Under the pieces are notes generated by a model. The model saw nothing but the letters and a program-made list of their open reading frames with translations. It was not told the origin of the DNA and ran no database searches. Below, one piece after another: positions 1-8,233 of a stretch of 22,434 nucleotides of DNA (the stretch's first letter is position 1; the number at the start of each line of letters is the position of its first letter). The translations under genes and the position numbers were made by a program. This stretch comes from a virus, in the IMG/VR virus record IMGVR_UViG_3300025849_000247, positions 1-22,434 of that record; one strand, 5' to 3'.

Positions 1-696
1 CTCAGCACCTACGTTGTTCTTCCAGTGACCTTTGATAGTACCGTAACAGTTACCTAGAACAATATCAGATCTATGTTCTACTGTCTTGTTTACCGCAGTA
101 CCCTTAGTTGTATAGTCGGTATTCAACCCAACTGTCGTATTTTTGTTCTTACGTACTTCTGTATTACTGTTACCATCAACGTTGACGTTATAGTCACCCC
201 CAACATTGACATTATAATCACCGGTAACTTCTAGATTTAGGTTACCGTTGTATACTAGTTTACCGTTACCTTCGACAATAACAGTTTGGTCACCACCAGT
301 AACCTCGACCTTGTTATTGACCGCAGAGATGACTACAGACCCGTCTGCGCGGACTTCTACACCCGCACCCTTACGGTGTTTGATAAGAATACGTTCACCG
401 CCAGGAGTGTCATCATAGGAGATGATATGTCCGGACGCAGTTTCTTTTACTTGGTTGAACGGGAATCTAGAAGGTTCTTGGTCTTCAAGATCTAAGTCAG
501 TCCCTTCGGTACCACCTCCAAGATAAAGATTCTCTACCTTGAGTCCACGGGCAGAACGGTTAATCGATGACCCATAGTGATATTCCCTCTTGGGAAATTC
601 TCCGGTGGGATCTTGGAAACCATCAATTGGAACACCTTCGGTATTTTCAATTGCCGGATTGTCACCTATCGTGGTTTTATTCGTTGTAGTTGTCAT
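1..696 (-). CDS. gp5 C-terminal-like tail needle (beta-helix), 3' end off window
   Basis: This frame starts at ATG 696 and stays open to the left edge (about 232 residues visible), so it is partial. After a soluble N-terminal part there is a motif of the type GHIISYDDTPGGERI near residues 88-102, then from about residue 155 successive octads of the form VxGxxxxx (VTGDYNVN, VGGDYNVN, VDGNSNTE and weaker copies). That octapeptide is the signature of the T4 gp5 C-terminal triple beta-helix, the membrane-piercing needle under the baseplate hub. The start overlaps the stop of the upstream amidase gene as ATGA, so translation is probably coupled. In T4 the needle is fused to the OB and lysozyme domains; here it is a separate gene. 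A tail-spike-like protein with the same fold is a less likely alternative. Confidence 0.75.
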   Translation of the reverse strand, partial: MTTTTNKTTIGDNPAIENTEGVPIDGFQDPTGEFPKREYHYGSSINRSARGLKVENLYLGGGTEGTDLDLEDQEPSRFPFNQVKETASGHIISYDDTPGGERILIKHRKGAGVEVRADGSVVISAVNNKVEVTGGDQTVIVEGNGKLVYNGNLNLEVTGDYNVNVGGDYNVNVDGNSNTEVRKNKNTTVGLNTDYTTKGTAVNKTVEHRSDIVLGNCYGTIKGHWKNNVGAE

Positions 697-2654
697 ACGG
701 CCTTCTTCAGTTTCAGACCATTTCGGTCTAATGATGTTTCTGTCAATGGATCTGCATACACACTCTTCTTACCAAACTTATTTTCAACAAAAGATATAAC
801 ATCAAAGTATGGATCTTGAGAGGAGAGGTCAATGTCATTATGTCCCATAACTTGACCGCCCGGAACTATTTGATAGAATATTTCCAGAATAGACTCTAAG
901 GTCTTCATCTGAGATATTGTGAAAGAACTTGCAGACAAATTCAATAAAGGGTTGTCAGCTTCGGTTGCAACATTCACGCCACCAACTAAACACACATCAA
1001 TACAGTTGAACTTGTGTCGGTTGATGTCACTTGCATCAGAAACGTTATCTAATGGTAGTCCACGTTGAAGTGTACCGTCACGTCTAATAACTAGATGGTA
1101 TTGGATACCAAGATGTCCTGCATCGTTGTGTCTCAACTGAATCTCTTCGGCACCAATGTTTGCATTAGTATATGTCTCACTTGCATGAACCACGACTTCA
1201 GATATCTGTCGAGTCATTTTAACAAACTCCAACCCAAGTTCTTCTTTGGAGTCTATGTAAGAAAATTCTCTAATTTGACCTGCGGAATATCTTTTCACGA
1301 GTTCTTGGAGGTCTAAGTCTTCAGTGAAGAAATCACCCGCTTCAGATACAACACTTCCTGATATTGTGGTGTCTACCTGTGCAAGTGCATTCTCAATCTT
1401 ATTGGATATATTACTGAAGTTCTGAATTTCGGTATCAGATATTCTCGCAGCTGCCGCTTTACTCTTGACTTCTTTATTGAACCCATCAACGGTATTTGCA
1501 TCAGTATTTCTGATAATCTCTTTTAACTCAGGAGATAGGGTCTTGTCTTTTAGTGAAAGTGCTTTGGTTGCTTTGGTGAGATTTATATCTCCGCCAGTCA
1601 TAACATCATTCATTATACCAGACAAGAAATCTTTGTCAAGTTCTTCTCCTGCACCAAACAATCCGGTAAGAATACTACCTACCGAACCCGTCAGATCTTC
1701 GAATAGATCCTGTGCGGTACCGAATCCCAAACTTATATCGGGTAGAGAAGTGTTGACCAAATCTGTTACTGCACTTTCAATACTATTTGTAATTGCACCG
1801 AATCCATCTTGAATTATATTCTTTGCTTCGTTCAGTCCAGTTTCTATTGCGGAAGTGAGTGTACCTGCTGCACTCGCAGCCGCAGACGCGACTGAATTAC
1901 CAACACCTTCGACTGCGGATACTGCACCCGCAACTTCATCTAGTAATGCGCCACTCTTCGCTTTATCGGCAACTTCGTCTAATGCACCCTGTACCTTTCC
2001 GATACCTTCGGTTATTGATGCACCAAGGTCACCACCACCTGCCTTTGCAGAAGAAGCAGTTGACTTGATAGAACTCAACAAACTACTCTTTCGTTCAGAT
2101 GCGTCTTCGATTGCACCCGCAAGTTCATCAAGTGCAGAACCACCCAATGAAACAATAGTAATAGTTTCTGCCGGTGGAATGATACCTGTCAATGATTCAG
2201 TAATTTCTGGAACGGTACTTGGTGCATTTTCTCCGGTCTGTACTACGGTAGGTACTAATCCACCATCGACCAGTTGTGTGATAGGGTTTCCCGAAGAGTC
2301 TTCGGTAGGTTCTCCATTACCATTTAAGATAAATTCTTCTATCTGAGTGGCTGTATTCGTCACGGTAATAGTAGGAATACCTACATCAGTTATCATATCA
2401 GAAGGATTTGTACTAGGATAGATTGATGCAGTACTCAGTACCTGAGTCAATGAACCGGTAGTATTACTTTGGGGATTGTTGTCTAAACTCTTGAAACCAT
2501 TGATATCAACTTCAACATTTGTACCGAGTACAGTGGCAGTGTCAAGTAGGTTCGCATCCCGAGACTTTGTGACCTGAGCATTGAGGACATCCAAGTCCGC
2601 AGTTGCGGTTGCTTTCGCCTTGAGATTCGAATTTATTGTTTGGAGATCAGACAT
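693..2654 (-). CDS. tail-associated N-acetylmuramoyl-L-alanine amidase (T7 lysozyme/AmpD-like domain)
   Basis: 653 residues. The first 450 or so are low complexity, rich in Ala, Ser, Gly and Thr with predicted helical stretches (about residues 180-300). The C-terminus (about 484-640) is an Amidase_2 domain: VVVHASE holds a zinc-ligand-type His490, IQYHLVIRRDGTLQRG matches the T7 lysozyme core with Tyr519, CLVGGVN follows, and MGHNDID gives His605 with Asp614 in SSQDPYFD. T7 lysozyme has Cys at that third ligand position, whereas AmpD uses Asp. The family cleaves the lactyl-amide bond between MurNAc and L-Ala. Sitting between the OB hub gene (2 bases away) and the needle gene (ATGA overlap), it probably acts as the tail-tip wall hydrolase during entry, in place of the lysozyme domain of T4 gp5. 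The long N-terminal part presumably anchors it in the baseplate; that is inference. Confidence 0.82.
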   Translation of the reverse strand: MSDLQTINSNLKAKATATADLDVLNAQVTKSRDANLLDTATVLGTNVEVDINGFKSLDNNPQSNTTGSLTQVLSTASIYPSTNPSDMITDVGIPTITVTNTATQIEEFILNGNGEPTEDSSGNPITQLVDGGLVPTVVQTGENAPSTVPEITESLTGIIPPAETITIVSLGGSALDELAGAIEDASERKSSLLSSIKSTASSAKAGGGDLGASITEGIGKVQGALDEVADKAKSGALLDEVAGAVSAVEGVGNSVASAAASAAGTLTSAIETGLNEAKNIIQDGFGAITNSIESAVTDLVNTSLPDISLGFGTAQDLFEDLTGSVGSILTGLFGAGEELDKDFLSGIMNDVMTGGDINLTKATKALSLKDKTLSPELKEIIRNTDANTVDGFNKEVKSKAAAARISDTEIQNFSNISNKIENALAQVDTTISGSVVSEAGDFFTEDLDLQELVKRYSAGQIREFSYIDSKEELGLEFVKMTRQISEVVVHASETYTNANIGAEEIQLRHNDAGHLGIQYHLVIRRDGTLQRGLPLDNVSDASDINRHKFNCIDVCLVGGVNVATEADNPLLNLSASSFTISQMKTLESILEIFYQIVPGGQVMGHNDIDLSSQDPYFDVISFVENKFGKKSVYADPLTETSLDRNGLKLKKAV

Positions 2655-2656
2655 TT

Positions 2657-3526
2657 CTATACCTTCTTATTCGCATATAATTCATATACTCTTTTTACTT
2701 CACTGTTATAATCATCTTGAATAGGTGCATAATGACGACCCATGATGTTCCCCAAAGATTTTGGTTTGGACTTATCAATAACGTCAGAATTCAAAATGCG
2801 AATGTTTGCATCTACATGGGTAGTATTTAGTTCATATGCTATGAATGATAATTGGGTACTGAAATGCCACCATTCATTACTGAATGACTTCAGTCGAGTA
2901 AACCTAACATCACTCCAACCCATCAGTCCGGTACCACCGACATTTGTGTATGTGGTATTGAAACTACTGTTTGTGCGGGAGATTGCACCTACGATTGCAC
3001 ATGATTGTTTGATACTGTATCCGGTAGATAAGAAGAACTTGACCGCAACATCTCTGCGTAACTTAGAAGTAAACTCATCGAGAGGTTCGTCTCTAAGTTC
3101 ATTCTTCAGTGCGGCCGAGGACTCATCAATAGAACCTGTGGTTTGATTGTAAAACTCTTGGTCAGGTGTTATTCTTTCGAGTAAGTCATCGTATGCAATA
3201 GACTTTTGAATCGCAGTGGGATACTCGGTACGTGGTAGTGAACCTATAACAATAGGTACCTGTGACTCTGTACCATCCATAAACATTCCGAAAACAAGAG
3301 AACCTGCCTCTAGTCTTGGAGTTGAACCTAGTCCGGACACACCACCTTCGGTAGTAGGTAATAGTACCTGTGCCCACGGGAGATCATTCTGTCGTACTTC
3401 ACGAGTTGACGGATTATGGATACCGTGGATACGCACACGTACACGACCCTCCAAACCATAAGGAGGAGTGGTATCGATTACGTCAGCAACAAACCAACGA
3501 ACCTTATCACCATAATAGTTAATCAA
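2657..3526 (-). CDS. gp5-like OB-fold baseplate hub protein with degenerate tail-lysozyme domain
   Basis: 289 residues. Residues 1-105 look like the gp5/VgrG OB domain: RWFVADVID, GRVRVRIHGIH, LPWAQVLLPT and a final PIVIGSLPRTE. After a linker, residues about 153-240 follow the outline of the phage tail lysozyme family (an approximate RRDVAVKFFLSTGYSIKQ helix, CAIVGAI, GTGLMGWSDVR, QLSFIAYEL). The family's catalytic Glu is expected in a motif of the type AESGFNP; here the stretch reads RTNSSFN, so that Glu appears to be missing and the domain may be structural only. The start overlaps the end of the gp27-like gene by 8 bases. The protein should trimerise on gp27 and carry the needle. OB assignment is firm; the lysozyme-like assignment is by motif only. 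Confidence 0.78.
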   Translation of the reverse strand: MINYYGDKVRWFVADVIDTTPPYGLEGRVRVRIHGIHNPSTREVRQNDLPWAQVLLPTTEGGVSGLGSTPRLEAGSLVFGMFMDGTESQVPIVIGSLPRTEYPTAIQKSIAYDDLLERITPDQEFYNQTTGSIDESSAALKNELRDEPLDEFTSKLRRDVAVKFFLSTGYSIKQSCAIVGAISRTNSSFNTTYTNVGGTGLMGWSDVRFTRLKSFSNEWWHFSTQLSFIAYELNTTHVDANIRILNSDVIDKSKPKSLGNIMGRHYAPIQDDYNSEVKRVYELYANKKV

Positions 3527-4877
3527 TGTTCGGCCCTCTCTCCAGTTTGAATACCGTCATTGCAACATCGTGTCGGGTATCTCTAAAGGTGTGTCTTGTA
3601 TTGTAAATAAGAAAGTCACCACTCTTCAAGGAGTCGAGTTGGTCTTGACTTTCCGGATTGTTATCATCATTCAACACATTGATACGAATCTTATCACCAA
3701 CAGAACCACCCGAGGCAATGAAACCAGGCCCTGGCACTGTCACGTCCATCATGTTTTTAAATATAGCATTTCGGTATGCAAGGTTCTCTATCTTCTTGAG
3801 AAACATAGCAGGACTTACTTCGTCATGAATACTTTTCTTATCGCTGTATACACCACGAGAAACGATATTATGGAATATCTTTGCATTAGTATTATGTAGG
3901 TGATCCCCTTCGATGTTCACATCAACGAAATCCGGAGATTTGTAATAGGGGTCATATACATTTTGTTTTGCATAACTAATCAATCCATTCTCACTCGCCT
4001 TCAGTAACAATGCATCTAAACTAAAGTGTTGTGCGGTAGTACGACCATTACTAATATCTGTGACAGTATATAATGAACCCACACCACCCGACATAAGTTG
4101 GTTAAGTGTGTTCTGCATCTTACTAGTCTTCATTGTTTGGACTTGGAAGTATTGCATTGAAGCATCTCCCCCTTCTTCCTGTGCCTGTGTATTGGCAGGA
4201 GAGAACAAGAAAGGAATCTCTCTGTTCCATGCAGGTTGTTCTAACATCTTATCTAAACTACCTAGTCTTAGGTTCTGGTCGTGGATAGATGCATACAAGA
4301 AAAACGGCATACCCAAGTCAGTAGTTGCCTTACCTGTCAACCAAGTTGCGGCTTCGAGGGGGTGCATGTATGGGATAATACCCTTGAAGTTATTCTGAAC
4401 AGACTCTCCTGCATAAGAAAGATCCACATTCTTACCACATTCATTCTGACATAATTTCAGTATCTCGGTATTCAGATCATCTCGTATGGCACGTGAAATG
4501 TTTTTGGTCTTACTCACGAATGCATGTTCATCCATAAAACTGAACACGTATAACGAGGAGTTACCTGAGTTAGAAGACTTGACGATGTTATCAATACCGG
4601 TCAACAAGAAAGAACGATCCATAACAACTTCTTCGGATTCGGACTTACTCATCTCACTCAACATCTTGATATGTAATCTGTCGGTACCACTGAAACCCAA
4701 ACTATCAAATATACCTTGGTCATCAGATATCACAACTTGACCTGAGATATATGGTTTGTCTAGATTCTCATAGAACACCAACTCCACGATCAAAGAACGG
4801 ACATCAACTTTAAAGTCCGTCAATCTATCCGAAGTTATCTCCGCAGTTTGATATTTAAACTGTGATTGTCTTTCCAT
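3519..4877 (-). CDS. 27: baseplate hub subunit, gp27-like
   Basis: 452 residues, somewhat longer than T4 gp27 (about 390). The N-terminus has a beta-rich start with LIVELVFYENLDKPYISGQVVI, like hub proteins of the gp27/VgrG N-terminal type, and the C-terminus ends in a stretch with GDFLIYNTRHTFRDTRH followed by VAMTVFKLERG, a pattern seen at the end of gp27 and Mu gp44-type hubs. Its place directly before the OB-fold hub gene and after gp53 fits the T4 baseplate gene set. gp27 trimerises to form the adaptor between the sixfold tail tube and the threefold gp5 needle. The start codon shares a base with the gp53 stop (TAATG). Assignment rests on motifs and neighbours, without an alignment. Confidence 0.65.
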   Translation of the reverse strand: MERQSQFKYQTAEITSDRLTDFKVDVRSLIVELVFYENLDKPYISGQVVISDDQGIFDSLGFSGTDRLHIKMLSEMSKSESEEVVMDRSFLLTGIDNIVKSSNSGNSSLYVFSFMDEHAFVSKTKNISRAIRDDLNTEILKLCQNECGKNVDLSYAGESVQNNFKGIIPYMHPLEAATWLTGKATTDLGMPFFLYASIHDQNLRLGSLDKMLEQPAWNREIPFLFSPANTQAQEEGGDASMQYFQVQTMKTSKMQNTLNQLMSGGVGSLYTVTDISNGRTTAQHFSLDALLLKASENGLISYAKQNVYDPYYKSPDFVDVNIEGDHLHNTNAKIFHNIVSRGVYSDKKSIHDEVSPAMFLKKIENLAYRNAIFKNMMDVTVPGPGFIASGGSVGDKIRINVLNDDNNPESQDQLDSLKSGDFLIYNTRHTFRDTRHDVAMTVFKLERGPNID

Positions 4878-5941
4878 TATTGCCTCATTAAGTCAGCAAA
4901 CTCATTCACAACACCCTTTATGGCATTAGGTTTAATAAGTTTGATTTGACGGAGACTCTCATTCTCATTCGCCAAATAGTCTTTCATAGTAACTTCAACT
5001 GCACCTACAGGTTTAGTTTGGTCTAATGGGTTTATATCAATCCAATTACCATCGACATCTTCGTAGTGATGTGTACCTAAGTACTGTGGCATTTCGCCAT
5101 ATACCAACATTGAGGTCGCAGTACCCGCAGGATTGGTATATGACAACTCTTCTCCGGTCTGGAATGTTCCATCAGTCAAGTTCTTGGTATCGATATAATA
5201 GGTCAACTTGTATTCCGAAGTAGGATCGAATGCGACACCTGTGATAGTTGCCTTACGTTTGAAGAAGTCTAAAGATACTTCAGGAGTGGTCAACTGAATA
5301 CCGTCTTTCACTAACACCCAATTAAGTGGTTGGGTGTAAGTTTCGGCTTGCTGTACATCTGTTCTTTCTATTTCTATGATACCGTTAGAGTTAGGTACCA
5401 CCACTTGTTCAGTAACTTCCGAAGTTGTTACTACGTTTATCGTGTCAATAACAAATGTACCGAGAGATAGATCTCTCTTGATAATCTCACCCTTCGTACC
5501 AGATACGTTACCGGTGACGATAGCACCAACCTCGAATTGGTCAGGTGCAGTACCTATAATTTTAGTACGATAGATGGGTTGGTTGTCTTCGTCATAATAG
5601 TCAACCACATCCTGTTGTTGTAATTGTACCGTTACCATACGGTGCGGATATCTTTTCCGTGACGCAGTGTCGATTTCATTCAACGTCAATGGCCAACCAT
5701 TCTCTCTTATTTTATCATTCGCAAGAAAGAATGTCCAGTAGTAATCTGTGGTACCGTACAAACGAAATGAAGTTTGGTCAGGTCTTTCGTTTACAGGTAT
5801 AGTATAATCCGAAAGAAATAGGTCACGTGTCTTTATCTGGTCAATCATATCCACGTATTGTGTCAGATTGGTCGTAACCGAAAGTGAAGTTTCATCACCG
5901 AACTTATAGAGTGTCGGTCTGAAGTTATAGAAATAAGACAT
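4877..5941 (-). CDS. 53: baseplate wedge subunit gp53
   Basis: 354 residues against about 196 for T4 gp53. The N-terminus carries the family hallmarks: a YNFRPTLYKFG start, then RLYGTTDYYWTFFLANDKI followed by NGWPLT near residues 60-85, where the wedge protein family has its Y/W-rich core. The middle (about 115-270) is an extra beta-rich insertion with GAIVTGNVSG and GVAFDPTSEYKLTYYI patterns that could be an Ig-like or adhesin-like module. The C-terminus (ESLRQIKLIKPNAIKG) resembles the end of gp53 in marine T4-like phages. gp53 joins neighbouring wedges around the hub. Both ends are coupled by TAATG overlaps to gp48 and gp27. Confidence 0.75.
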   Translation of the reverse strand: MSYFYNFRPTLYKFGDETSLSVTTNLTQYVDMIDQIKTRDLFLSDYTIPVNERPDQTSFRLYGTTDYYWTFFLANDKIRENGWPLTLNEIDTASRKRYPHRMVTVQLQQQDVVDYYDEDNQPIYRTKIIGTAPDQFEVGAIVTGNVSGTKGEIIKRDLSLGTFVIDTINVVTTSEVTEQVVVPNSNGIIEIERTDVQQAETYTQPLNWVLVKDGIQLTTPEVSLDFFKRKATITGVAFDPTSEYKLTYYIDTKNLTDGTFQTGEELSYTNPAGTATSMLVYGEMPQYLGTHHYEDVDGNWIDINPLDQTKPVGAVEVTMKDYLANENESLRQIKLIKPNAIKGVVNEFADLMRQ

Positions 5942-7050
5942 TAGTAACCTCCTTCAGATACGTCTTTACGTACCAGTGCTTTCGTCTCTTGGAAACTCAG
6001 AGTCATATCAACTTCCATGAAGTTACCATCAGAGTGCATCGCCATTTGAGATGCGTTATACGTTGTCGATACATCACGAAGGTAACACGGTTTGATCTTG
6101 GCAAGGCCAGGAATCTGTCGTCCGTCATATTCGAATACAATGTTGAATTTGTTGGGGAATTTATAACCCAATGATATTGGATTGGGTGCACCAATATCCG
6201 CAGTAATCTCGTCCGGATATAATTCTGTCCGTAACAGTTTGATGATCTCACTTATTTCTCTTGCTTCATCCTTAGACTTGGCAATCATCTTAAAGGTGAA
6301 CGCAAACTCACGAATGTTTGGTTGTTTGAACAATATACGTGAATTGGGGTTGAGTGTAACACCACCTGCAAGTTTACCTGCTGCTTGTGCCTCTGCACCG
6401 AATGAACCCGCCTGTGATGCGAGTTGGACACCTGCAAGTTTCGCAAGGTCACTGTTATCCCCACTTGTAAGATTACTTACAAATGAACCAAGACCTTTAA
6501 CCATAGACGATGCGAATCCAAGACCCGCTTCCATCGTTGCACCGGTAGAACCAAGATCGAAGTTCTCGTAGGTTACATTGTCACGGAATGCCAGACCCAT
6601 AGGAAGATATAAACTGACCGCACTAGTAGTGATTGGAATACTTTCTTTGGTCTGACTGGATTGTTTCTCAAGTCCTTCATACGATCTTATTTGTTCGGTG
6701 AGTTTTTTTGATTCCTCGATATTTTTTAGTAAACCTTCTTCATCACCTTCGGCTTTAAGTTCGTCAACCCTTCCCTCCAGTGCTTTCAAGTCTTCTTTCA
6801 ACTTTTTAGTCTGCCTGGAAAAGACATTAAAATTACCGGTGGGTTTGTCTTCTCTAATACTGAAAATGACCCGTGCCTTGTAATCAGTATCATCTAATGG
6901 ATACCTGAGTTGTTTGATAGAACCCTCACCGCCCACAGTTTCTCCGACTGGTACCGGTGGTTGTTGTTTTGCACCACCACCAGCGGCAAGTCTAATCTGT
7001 TCCGGAGTGAGTTTATCTCCGACCTTTACGTCATATATATTATCAGGCAT
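5941..7050 (-). CDS. 48: baseplate tail-tube cap, gp48-like
   Basis: 369 residues, close to the length of T4 gp48 (364). An N-terminal segment with Pro/Gly-rich linkers is followed by a strongly charged helix (about residues 78-125, KKLKEDLKALEGRVDELK pattern) that is probably a coiled coil. The C-terminal 130 residues contain a tube-type fold: REFAFTFKMIAKSKDEA, FNIVFEYDGRQIP, and a final HSDGNFMEVDMTLSFQETK, which matches the tail end of gp48/gp54 tube-initiation proteins. gp48 caps the hub and, with gp54, starts tail tube assembly. It is the first gene of the leftward late operon, 45 bases inside an exact late promoter. A swap with gp54 cannot be excluded, but the gene at 8815 fits gp54 or a tube protein better. 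Confidence 0.65.
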   Translation of the reverse strand: MPDNIYDVKVGDKLTPEQIRLAAGGGAKQQPPVPVGETVGGEGSIKQLRYPLDDTDYKARVIFSIREDKPTGNFNVFSRQTKKLKEDLKALEGRVDELKAEGDEEGLLKNIEESKKLTEQIRSYEGLEKQSSQTKESIPITTSAVSLYLPMGLAFRDNVTYENFDLGSTGATMEAGLGFASSMVKGLGSFVSNLTSGDNSDLAKLAGVQLASQAGSFGAEAQAAGKLAGGVTLNPNSRILFKQPNIREFAFTFKMIAKSKDEAREISEIIKLLRTELYPDEITADIGAPNPISLGYKFPNKFNIVFEYDGRQIPGLAKIKPCYLRDVSTTYNASQMAMHSDGNFMEVDMTLSFQETKALVRKDVSEGGY

Positions 7051-7060
7051 TTATCCGATC

Positions 7061-7068
7061 CATAAATA
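7061..7068 (+). promoter_or_regulatory. T4-type late promoter, rightward (7 of 8)
   Basis: CATAAATA differs from the T4 late consensus TATAAATA at one base. It lies 34 bases before the gp4 start, so a transcript would begin near 7075. Weaker than the exact sites elsewhere in the window. Confidence 0.55.
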
Positions 7069-7094
7069 GGTTAAAATCTTTAAAACTTTAAAAC

Positions 7095-7102
7095 TATTTA
7101 TA
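7095..7102 (-). promoter_or_regulatory. T4-type late promoter, leftward (exact)
   Basis: The plus strand reads TATTTATA, which is TATAAATA on the minus strand. A leftward transcript would begin near 7088, about 38 bases before the gp48 start at 7050. It overlaps the first base of the gp4 start codon and faces the rightward site at 7061-7068. Confidence 0.78.
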
Positions 7103-7608
7103 TGAAAACTTACAAAGGAAAATACAAAATCCGGAATGAATCCAAGTATCTTGGTGATCCCAAGAATGTGGTGTATCGTTCGGGATGGGAAAAGGCTGTC
7201 ATGATATGGTGTGACGACAATCCCAATGTGGTTGGTTGGGTAAGTGAAGAAGTTATTATACCATATATTTGCGAGACTGACAAGCGTCCCCATCGTTATT
7301 TCATGGACTTCATGGTCAAGTATAAGGATGGACGCACTGTACTGATCGAAGTCAAACCACACAAAGAAACTGTCAAACCTAAGTCCGGACAAGGAAGACC
7401 TCGGAGACAGGTACTCAACGAAACACTGACATATATTAAGAATATAAGTAAGTGGACAGCAACCGAGAAGTACGTTGCGGATAGAGGATGGCACTTTGAA
7501 ATATGGGACGAACATAAACTAAGGGCTATGGGGATACTACCCAAACCATTAGGAAAGAAACCAATTAAACCATTGAAGAAAATGAAACCGTATAAGAGAA
7601 AGAAGTGA
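7102..7608 (+). CDS. 4: head completion protein gp4 (TnsA-like nuclease fold)
   Basis: 168 residues; T4 gp4 is about 150. The whole length follows T4 gp4: YRSGWEKAVMIWCDDNPNVV, then VIIPYIC, RRYFMDF-type motif (here HRYFMDF), and LIEVKP. The putative PD-(D/E)XK residues are visible as Glu30, Asp69 and Glu83-Val-Lys85, the arrangement of the TnsA-like endonuclease fold. gp4 acts in the last step of head maturation before the tail joins; whether it cuts DNA in the virion is not settled. The C-terminus is a Lys/Pro-rich tail. The start has no Shine-Dalgarno sequence and sits in an AT-rich leader with repeated CTTTAAAA, directly on the opposing late promoter. The stop overlaps the next gene's GTG start. 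Confidence 0.88.
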   Translation: MKTYKGKYKIRNESKYLGDPKNVVYRSGWEKAVMIWCDDNPNVVGWVSEEVIIPYICETDKRPHRYFMDFMVKYKDGRTVLIEVKPHKETVKPKSGQGRPRRQVLNETLTYIKNISKWTATEKYVADRGWHFEIWDEHKLRAMGILPKPLGKKPIKPLKKMKPYKRKK

Positions 7609-8207
7609 TTAACAAGAAAGTATATTTTATAGGAATGAACAAGATTGCAACCACGTCATTCCACGAGTTGTTCAAATCATCAGGATATAGGTCATGGCAC
7701 TATTCCTGTATGGATGCAGTGACTAGGGAACCATTGATGCTCGCACAACAGATGGGACAGAATGTTGACGAAAACAAATATGTGATGAGTTCTATTGATC
7801 ATGCACAAGTATACAGTGATTTGTTTTTCCATCGTGAATATGCGTGGGTAGATGGTGTCAAGTGGTTCCAGAGGATCTACAACGAACATCCAGATTCTTA
7901 TTTCATATTGCAGACTCGCGAGATGGAAGCATGGTTGGACAGTAAACGTAGACACAAAGACGGTGACTACATGAGACGTTGTTGCGAATATCATGACCTC
8001 GAACACGATGAGATGTTGGAATGGTTCCGTAATGATAGAGAGGAACATGAAGATACCGTCCGTTCTTTTTTTGCAAACAAGAAGTATGCAAACTTCCTTG
8101 AGTGGAATCTCACCACAGACCCTATATCTAAGTTTATAGATTTCGTCAAACCCGACTTTATACTCAGAGAAAAAGATTGGGGGGTTCATGGGAAAACATA
8201 TAAATAA
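7605..8207 (+). CDS. sulfotransferase-like protein (PAPS-binding P-loop fold)
   Basis: 200 residues from a GTG that overlaps the gp4 stop (GTGA). This start is preferred over the later ATG at 7635 because it preserves the first strand, KVYFIG, before the loop GMNKIATTS (residues 10-18), which corresponds to the 5'-phosphosulfate-binding loop. FILQTREMEAWLDSK contains Arg105 and Ser113 eight residues apart, the spacing of the 3'-phosphate-binding Arg/Ser pair in PAPS sulfotransferases. It resembles the short bacterial sulfotransferase-like family with an IG...K.ATTS.H start. Substrate is unknown: a host surface glycan, a metabolite, or a virion protein. It lies between two morphogenesis genes in a late operon and its last codons contain the next late promoter. 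Catalytic activity is not proven. Confidence 0.68.
   Translation: MINKKVYFIGMNKIATTSFHELFKSSGYRSWHYSCMDAVTREPLMLAQQMGQNVDENKYVMSSIDHAQVYSDLFFHREYAWVDGVKWFQRIYNEHPDSYFILQTREMEAWLDSKRRHKDGDYMRRCCEYHDLEHDEMLEWFRNDREEHEDTVRSFFANKKYANFLEWNLTTDPISKFIDFVKPDFILREKDWGVHGKTYK
8199..8206 (+). promoter_or_regulatory. T4-type late promoter, rightward (exact)
   Basis: TATAAATA overlaps the last codons and stop of the sulfotransferase-like gene and lies 28 bases before the ATG at 8234. It would drive the block from 8234 through the tape measure. Confidence 0.8.
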
Positions 8208-8233
8208 AGACATGGATTTTAACAGGAAGACAC

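Noticed and set aside
1855-2346. Plus-strand open frame of 163 codons across the amidase gene
   Set aside because: It is the antisense of the Ala/Ser-rich part of the amidase; its Ser/Pro/Thr composition is the expected shadow and it has no ribosome site.
7051-7515. Minus-strand 154-codon frame opposite gp4
   Set aside because: gp4 is confidently identified on the plus strand; the Phe/Ile/Ser-rich translation is a shadow.
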